Below are positions 59,107 through 64,000 of a DNA stretch of 64,000 nt, one piece after another. How positions within the stretch are numbered: the first letter of the stretch is position 1; every line of letters starts with the position of its first letter. The DNA is from Bacteroidaceae bacterium (GTDB lineage Bacteria > Bacteroidota > Bacteroidia > Bacteroidales > Bacteroidaceae): NCBI GenBank assembly GCA_024683455.1, contig JAIKYE010000002.1:1-64000 (forward strand), given 5' to 3'. Both the position numbers and the translations under genes were made by a program. A model generated the notes under the pieces. That model ran no database searches. It worked only from the letters and a program-made list of their open reading frames with translations, and had not been told where the DNA came from.

Positions 59107-60948
59107 ATGGAAAAAGAAGTAAAGTTTAGTCTGGTCTTCCGTGACATGTGGCAAAGTGCCGGTAAATATCAGCCACGTGTAGATCAGTTGGTAAAGATTG
59201 CTCCCGCCATTATCAAGATGGGATGTTTTGACCGTGTTGAGACAAATGGTGGAGGTTTTGAACAAGTAAATCTTCTCTACGGAGAAAATCCCAATAAGAG
59301 CGTTCGCGAGTGGACAAAGCCCTTCCATGAGGCTGGCATTCAGACTCACATGTTGGACCGTGCCCTCAATGGCTTACGTATGAGCCCCTGTCCAAAGGAC
59401 GTTCGCAAACTATTTTATGTTGTAAAAAAGGCTCAGGGTACAGATATTACCCGTATCTTCTGCGGTCTGAACGATACACGCAACGTTATCCCCTCTATCC
59501 AGTATGCAAAAGAGGCAGGCATGATTGCACAGGCATCTTTATGTATTACCTACAGCCCCATTCATACGGTAGAGTACTACGTAAACTTGGCTAAGACATT
59601 TATTGAGGCTGGTGCCGACGAGATTTGTCTGAAGGATATGGCCGGTATCGGTCGTCCTGTTTCACTGGGCAAGATTGTTGAGGGTATCAAGGCCATCAAG
59701 AAAGATATCGTTATCCAGTACCACTCTCATGCCGGTCCCGGTTTCTGTATGGCCAGCATTTTGGAGGTTGCCAAGGCAGGTTGCGATTACATTGATACAG
59801 CCATGTCTCCTCTATCATGGGGTACTGGCCACGCAGATATCATCGCCGTTCAGGAAATGCTGAAAGATGCAGGCTTCAAGGTAAAGGATATCAATATGGA
59901 GGCTTACATGGAGGCTCGTACACTTATTCAGGAGATGTACGACGACTTCTTGGGCTACTACATTCCCGCCCTCAACCATATCAACAATTCTTTGTTGGTT
60001 AAGCCCGGTCTACCTGGCGGTATGATGGGTTCACTGATGACCGACCTCGAGGATAACCTCAAGAGTTTGAACAAGTGGAAGGTAAAGAACAATCAACCCG
60101 AGCTGACAACAGATCAGCTCTTGGTTAAGCTCTTCGACGAGGTTGCCTACGTATGGCCAAAGGTTGGTTATCCCTGCTTGGTAACTCCCTTCTCCCAGTA
60201 TGTCAAGAATCTGGCTCTGATGAACGTTATCCAGATGGAGAAAGGTAAGGAGCGTTGGAGTATGATTGCCGACAATATTTGGGATATGATTCTTGGTAAG
60301 AGCGGTCAGTTACCTGGTCCTGTTGCTCCCGAACTGGTTGAGATGGCTAAGGCTGAAGGTCGTGAGTTTGAAACCAACGATCCTCAGAGCCACTATCCTG
60401 ACAAACTGGAAGAGTTCAAGAAAGAGATGCAAGAAAATGGTTGGGAACTCGGAGAGGATAATGAAGAACTCTTTGAGTTGGCTATGCACCCCGAACAGTA
60501 CCGTGCTTACAAGAGCGGCAAAGCCAAGGCTGACTTCGAGAAGGACCTTGCAGAGCGTAAGGCTAAGAAGAATGCTCCTGCTGCAGGTACTGAACTTCCC
60601 AAAACTATCAAGGTAAGTGTAAATGGTCAGACCTACGAGGTAAACATCGCATATGGAAACGAGGCTCCCGCTGCTACAGCCGCTCCTGCTGCCGGTGCAG
60701 CTGTGCCTGCTGGAGAAGGCGAGGATCTGCTGGCTCCATTGGAAGGCAAGTTCTACCTAGTCAAGGATAACTCAGAGACTCCCAAGAAGGTGGGTGACAG
60801 CGTCCAGGCTGGCGACGTACTGGGTTACATTGAGGCCATGAAGACCTTCAACGCCATCCGTGCTGATAAGGCTGGTGTTATCACAGCCATCCTTGCAAAC
60901 AGCGGTGACTCTGTAGAAGAAGATGATCCTATCTTTAAGATTGCATAA
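59107..60948 (+). CDS. oadA: Decarboxylase alpha subunit: carboxyltransferase plus biotin carrier (OadA-like)
   Basis: 613 residues. The N-terminal HMGL-like TIM barrel (about 1-290) carries carboxyltransferase features: EICLKDMAGIGRPV with the catalytic Lys, and the metal-binding HxH in VIQYHSHAGPGF. The conserved carboxyltransferase domain follows (to about 475), then an Ala/Pro linker and a biotinyl domain with YIEAMKTF, Lys579, 34 residues from the C terminus. The usual RDAHQSLLATRMR start reads RDMWQSAGKYQPR, a Bacteroidota variant as far as I recall. It moves CO2 from oxaloacetate (most likely) to biotin; OadB then decarboxylates and exports Na+. Methylmalonyl-CoA specificity is less likely since that enzyme uses a different alpha subunit. 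Confidence 0.9.
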   Translation: MEKEVKFSLVFRDMWQSAGKYQPRVDQLVKIAPAIIKMGCFDRVETNGGGFEQVNLLYGENPNKSVREWTKPFHEAGIQTHMLDRALNGLRMSPCPKDVRKLFYVVKKAQGTDITRIFCGLNDTRNVIPSIQYAKEAGMIAQASLCITYSPIHTVEYYVNLAKTFIEAGADEICLKDMAGIGRPVSLGKIVEGIKAIKKDIVIQYHSHAGPGFCMASILEVAKAGCDYIDTAMSPLSWGTGHADIIAVQEMLKDAGFKVKDINMEAYMEARTLIQEMYDDFLGYYIPALNHINNSLLVKPGLPGGMMGSLMTDLEDNLKSLNKWKVKNNQPELTTDQLLVKLFDEVAYVWPKVGYPCLVTPFSQYVKNLALMNVIQMEKGKERWSMIADNIWDMILGKSGQLPGPVAPELVEMAKAEGREFETNDPQSHYPDKLEEFKKEMQENGWELGEDNEELFELAMHPEQYRAYKSGKAKADFEKDLAERKAKKNAPAAGTELPKTIKVSVNGQTYEVNIAYGNEAPAATAAPAAGAAVPAGEGEDLLAPLEGKFYLVKDNSETPKKVGDSVQAGDVLGYIEAMKTFNAIRADKAGVITAILANSGDSVEEDDPIFKIA

Positions 60949-60950
60949 TT

Positions 60951-62207
60951 ATGGAAATGATATATGACATACTTGACAAGCTGTACCAGATGACAGCCTT
61001 CTCTGCCATTGCAGAGAATCCTCTGTTCATCGTCATGTACCTGCTTGCCTTCACCTTGCTCTATTTGGGTATTGTGAAGAAATATGAGCCTCTGCTGCTT
61101 GTTCCTATTGCCTTTGGTGTACTCATTGCAAATTTCCCCGGTGGTGGTATGGGTGTACTTCAGGCCAACAGCGAAGGTCTTGTACCTGTAACCGTGAATG
61201 GTGTAACCACCATGCGTAATATTTATGAGATGCCCCTGCATGAGATAGCTCACGACCTTGGTCTGATGAACTACCTCTACTACGCTCTCATTAAGAGCGG
61301 ACTGCTCCCTCCCATCATCTTTATGGGTGTTGGCGCGCTGACCGATTTCGGCCCCATGCTTCGTAACCTGAAGCTGGCTATCTTCGGTGCAGCAGCCCAG
61401 ATGGGTATCTTTGCCGTTCTGCTGGTAGCTCTGCTAGTTGGTTTCACTCCTCAGGAGGCTGGTTCATTAGGTATCATCGGTGGTGCAGACGGTCCTACCG
61501 CTATCTTCACCACTATTAAATTGGCTCCCCACTTGTTGGGTCCCATCGCTATCGCAGCCTATAGCTATATGGCATTGGTACCAGTTATCATTCCTCTTGT
61601 TGTTAAGTTGCTCTGCTCAGAGAAAGAGTTACGCATCAACATGAAGGAGATGGACAAACTCTATCCAGATGCCCTTGAGATTAAGAATATGCGTGTTCTG
61701 AAGATTATCTTCCCCATTGCCGTTACCACAATTGTAGCCATCTTCGTTCCCACAGCTGTCAGCTTGGTAGGTATGCTTATGTTCGGTAACCTCGTTAAGG
61801 AGATTGGAAACGATACCAACCGACTCTTCGACGCTGCAAGCAATGGCATCATGAACGCAGCCACCATCTTCCTGGGTCTCTGCGTTGGTGCTACCATGAC
61901 GGTAGATGCCTTCATCAACGTACAGACTCTGGGTATTGTAGCCGGTGGTTTCTGCGCTTTTGCCCTCAGTATTGCCAGTGGTATCTGCATGGTTAAAATC
62001 TGGAATCTCTTCGCCAAGAAGAAGATTAATCCGCTTATCGGAGCAACAGGTTTGAGTGCAGTTCCTATGGCCAGTCGTGTCTGCAATGGTATCAGTACCA
62101 AGTACGACCCCAAGAATCACGTACTCAACTACTGCATGAGTTCTAACATCTCTGGTGTTATCGGTTCTGCCGTAGCCGCAGGTGTCCTCATCAGTTTCTT
62201 AGGGTAA
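60951..62207 (+). CDS. oadB: Sodium-pumping decarboxylase beta subunit (OadB-like)
   Basis: 418 residues, a polytopic inner-membrane protein of normal length. Landmarks: FMGVGALTDFGPMLRN, the essential region GIIGGADGPTAIFTTIKLAP with Asp180 (equivalent to the coupling Asp203 of the Klebsiella enzyme), and GATGLSAVPMASRVCNGIS with the conserved Ser/Arg of the last part. It decarboxylates carboxybiotin and pumps Na+ outward, building a sodium gradient that can drive Na+ symporters such as the AGCS carrier at 20196. It starts 2 bp after the alpha stop, so translation is coupled. A strong terminator follows. Confidence 0.95.
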   Translation: MEMIYDILDKLYQMTAFSAIAENPLFIVMYLLAFTLLYLGIVKKYEPLLLVPIAFGVLIANFPGGGMGVLQANSEGLVPVTVNGVTTMRNIYEMPLHEIAHDLGLMNYLYYALIKSGLLPPIIFMGVGALTDFGPMLRNLKLAIFGAAAQMGIFAVLLVALLVGFTPQEAGSLGIIGGADGPTAIFTTIKLAPHLLGPIAIAAYSYMALVPVIIPLVVKLLCSEKELRINMKEMDKLYPDALEIKNMRVLKIIFPIAVTTIVAIFVPTAVSLVGMLMFGNLVKEIGNDTNRLFDAASNGIMNAATIFLGLCVGATMTVDAFINVQTLGIVAGGFCAFALSIASGICMVKIWNLFAKKKINPLIGATGLSAVPMASRVCNGISTKYDPKNHVLNYCMSSNISGVIGSAVAAGVLISFLG

Positions 62208-62272
62208 TACATTAAATATGTGAACGTCAACACCAGAAACAGTTTTCGTTTCCGTTAACGTTTCCGTTAAAT

Positions 62273-62308
62273 AAAAAAAAGCAGGTTTTTTACAGAACCT
62301 GCTTTTTT
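62273..62308. terminator. Bidirectional intrinsic terminator between oadB and cca
   Basis: GCAGGTT (62281-62287) pairs with AACCTGC (62296-62302) across an 8-nt loop, flanked by eight A on the left and six T on the right, so it works for both converging genes. Confidence 0.92.
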
Positions 62309-62345
62309 ATTCGTTACCAAGTCATCGAGTGCACCTTAATTATAT

Positions 62346-63818
62346 TCAGGCTTCAAACTTCAATCCCATCTCCGCAGCTTTTTGCAGCATATATTGGCGA
62401 GCGGCATCATGGTCGTTGGGGATAACAGAGTCCCAGATAGCGTCTTTGACAGCTTGTTTGAGGATACCAATCTCACGGCAAGGCTTCAAGCCAAAGGTCT
62501 CCATAATTTCTTCGCCCGTAATGGGATTCTGCCAAGTGCGATAATTATCACGAGCCTGGAGATCTGCCAACTTCTCACGCACCAGTTGGAAGTTTTCGAG
62601 AAAACGCTGTTTCTTCTGCTGATTCTTACTGGTTATATCGGTTTCACAGAGAATCATGAGGTCATCGATATCTTCTCCTGCCTCAAAAAGCAGACGACGG
62701 ACAGCAGAGTCCGTCACCTCCTCATCGGCAATAGCTATGGGACGCATATGAAGACCTACCAACTTCTCAACGTATGTCAAACGCTCATCAAGAGGCAACT
62801 TCATACGACGGAAAATAGGAGCTATCATCTTTTGTCCTATATAATTATGGTTGTGGAAAGTCCAACCGGCCTTTTCCTCCCATCGCTTACTGCGTGGCTT
62901 ACCTATATCATGCAAAAGTGCAGCCCAGCGAAGGAAAAGCTTATCACTTTTCACGGCTACATTATCAAGTACCTCTAATGTGTGATAGAAATTATCCTTG
63001 TGTGCACGACCATTACGAACCTCCACTCCTTCCAGTGCTGCCAGCTCAGGAAAAATGATAGGCAACAGGCCACAACGACTTAACTCTACAAATCCTATGC
63101 TAGGCGAAGGCGAAAGCATTATCTTGTTGAGTTCATCGATAATACGTTCCTGAGAGATAATCTTAATACGCTCTGCATTACGACTAAGCGCTTCCTGCGT
63201 CTCATCTTCAATCTGGAAACGCAATTGGGTGGCAAAACGAATGCAACGCATCATGCGCAATGGGTCATCGCTGAAAGTGATATCAGGGTCAAGAGGCGTA
63301 GCAATAAGTCCATCCTCCATATCCAAGAGTCCATCAAAACGGTCAATGAGACGTTTCCCATCCAAGAGTCCATCTGAGGTCAGGCAATAAGCCAAGGCGT
63401 TAATGGTGAAGTCGCGGCGATCCAAATCATCTTCCAGCGTACCATCCTCAACGATAGGCTTACGACTGTCACGACTATAGCTTTCCTTACGAGCACCGAC
63501 AAATTCTACCTCTTGTCCCTTCCACTTAACCTGTGCTGTTCCGAAATTACGGAAAACGCTTACATGAGCACCCCTACCCAATCGCTTACCTAAAGCCTGT
63601 GCAACACGAATACCGGGACCATCTACAGCAGAAACATCCCGTCGTGGATCTACTACCACACAGTCTATATCCTTAGAGGGACGCTCCAAAAACAGATCAC
63701 GAACGTATCCGCCCACAGCATAGCAATGGAAGCCCAACTGATCAGCCACTTCACCTATGGCATGAAACATTGGGGTATCAAACAGATGAGAAAGATCTTC
63801 TTCCGTGAGATGCTTCAT
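62346..63818 (-). CDS. cca: CCA-adding tRNA nucleotidyltransferase with HD domain
   Basis: 490 residues. The nucleotidyltransferase head carries AVGGYVRDLFLERPSKDIDC with the metal-binding DxD; neck and body follow with DLDRRDFTINALAYCL, SDDPLRMMRCIRFATQLRF and RIIDELNKIMLSPSPSIG; the tail holds an HD-type phosphohydrolase region (ALLHDIGKPRSKRW). It adds or repairs the 3' CCA of tRNAs in the cytoplasm. The tRNA-Arg gene in this window does not encode CCA, so the enzyme is needed. Its ATG overlaps the upstream gene's stop (ATGA), so the two are co-transcribed. Confidence 0.94.
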   Translation of the reverse strand: MKHLTEEDLSHLFDTPMFHAIGEVADQLGFHCYAVGGYVRDLFLERPSKDIDCVVVDPRRDVSAVDGPGIRVAQALGKRLGRGAHVSVFRNFGTAQVKWKGQEVEFVGARKESYSRDSRKPIVEDGTLEDDLDRRDFTINALAYCLTSDGLLDGKRLIDRFDGLLDMEDGLIATPLDPDITFSDDPLRMMRCIRFATQLRFQIEDETQEALSRNAERIKIISQERIIDELNKIMLSPSPSIGFVELSRCGLLPIIFPELAALEGVEVRNGRAHKDNFYHTLEVLDNVAVKSDKLFLRWAALLHDIGKPRSKRWEEKAGWTFHNHNYIGQKMIAPIFRRMKLPLDERLTYVEKLVGLHMRPIAIADEEVTDSAVRRLLFEAGEDIDDLMILCETDITSKNQQKKQRFLENFQLVREKLADLQARDNYRTWQNPITGEEIMETFGLKPCREIGILKQAVKDAIWDSVIPNDHDAARQYMLQKAAEMGLKFEA

Positions 63819-64000
63819 TCTGCGTCCTTCTTTTTATCTTCCAAAAGTTTTCGCTCGAAAAACTGCTGCTTGATGTGCAGACGTTCCCACTCCTCACCTT
63901 GGGCATTCTTCAGACTATCTGCAGCTGCTGCCATCTCCACACTATCAAGTAAGAGAATAGCCTGACGACGCACCTCAATGGCTGTGGGGTACTTCTGTCG
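63815..64000 (-). CDS. C-terminal end of an unidentified protein, cut by window edge
   Basis: 61 residues visible before the TGA at 63815. They read as charged, helical sequence (for example RQAILLLDSVEMAAAADSLK, LEDKKKDAE at the end), a possible coiled coil. The stop overlaps the cca start by 4 bp (ATGA), which fixes the frame. The rest of the gene lies beyond 64000, so the family cannot be told. Confidence 0.7.
   Translation of the reverse strand, partial: RQKYPTAIEVRRQAILLLDSVEMAAAADSLKNAQGEEWERLHIKQQFFERKLLEDKKKDAE

Noticed and set aside
1-64000. CRISPR arrays, insertion sequences, prophage or classical defence genes
   Set aside because: No regular spacer-repeat array, transposase, integrase, phage structural or restriction gene was recognised.

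Overview
The window looks like chromosomal DNA of a Bacteroidota member, most probably Prevotellaceae or a close relative. The evidence is: paired SusC/SusD genes, BspA-type leucine-rich repeats, C-terminal sorting-like tails, the Bacteroidota promoter pattern TTTG-N18..20-TAnnTTTG upstream of many genes, and weak or absent Shine-Dalgarno sequences. No insertion sequence, prophage, CRISPR array or rRNA was seen. There is one tRNA gene (Arg, CCG) and one cobalamin riboswitch.

Layout. 1-14746: a six-gene outer-membrane operon, FAS1 lipoprotein (cut by the window edge), SusC, SusD, FAS1 lipoprotein, SusC, SusD, closed by a terminator. 14770-22370: four exact-period 22-bp repeats leading into comF, then glutamate dehydrogenase, then a run of three genes (a receiver/PPDK_N protein, an alanine/glycine:cation symporter and a ThiD-like kinase). 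22354-25880 (minus): a partner-switching operon, an RsbW-like kinase, a STAS domain fused to an APH-type kinase, and a membrane PP2C phosphatase. 25960-30478 (minus): a giant secreted BspA/LRR protein with a tyrosine-phosphatase domain, followed by a 48-residue peptide gene. 30655-36860: tRNA-Arg, a DPP-IV-like peptidase, a YhcC-type radical SAM protein and a secreted GLUG/choice-of-anchor protein. 37178-41006: a GH20 beta-hexosaminidase with a FAS1 lipoprotein.

41027-50656 (minus): a riboswitch-headed vitamin B12 uptake operon: DUF4465 lipoprotein, BtuG-like propeller lipoprotein, BtuB, BtuF, BtuC, a second GH20 hexosaminidase, BtuD. The hydrolase sits inside the transporter genes and shares a stop/start overlap with btuD. 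50771-62308 (plus): asnA, a second TonB receptor, a murein amidase with an MCE/MlaD protein, dnaA overlapping a nitroreductase fused to a class II ribonucleotide-reductase C-terminal domain, and the sodium-pumping decarboxylase genes oadG-oadA-oadB. 62346-64000 (minus): cca and the end of an upstream gene.

The points I think most deserve a second look are the GH20 gene inside the B12 operon, the STAS-APH fusion in the partner switch, the LRR-tyrosine phosphatase, the nitroreductase-NrdJ-tail fusion, and several short repeat families (22-bp, 11-bp and GC-rich mini-palindromes, some lying in frame inside genes). All functional statements rest on reading translated sequence and remembered family features; no database search was run.
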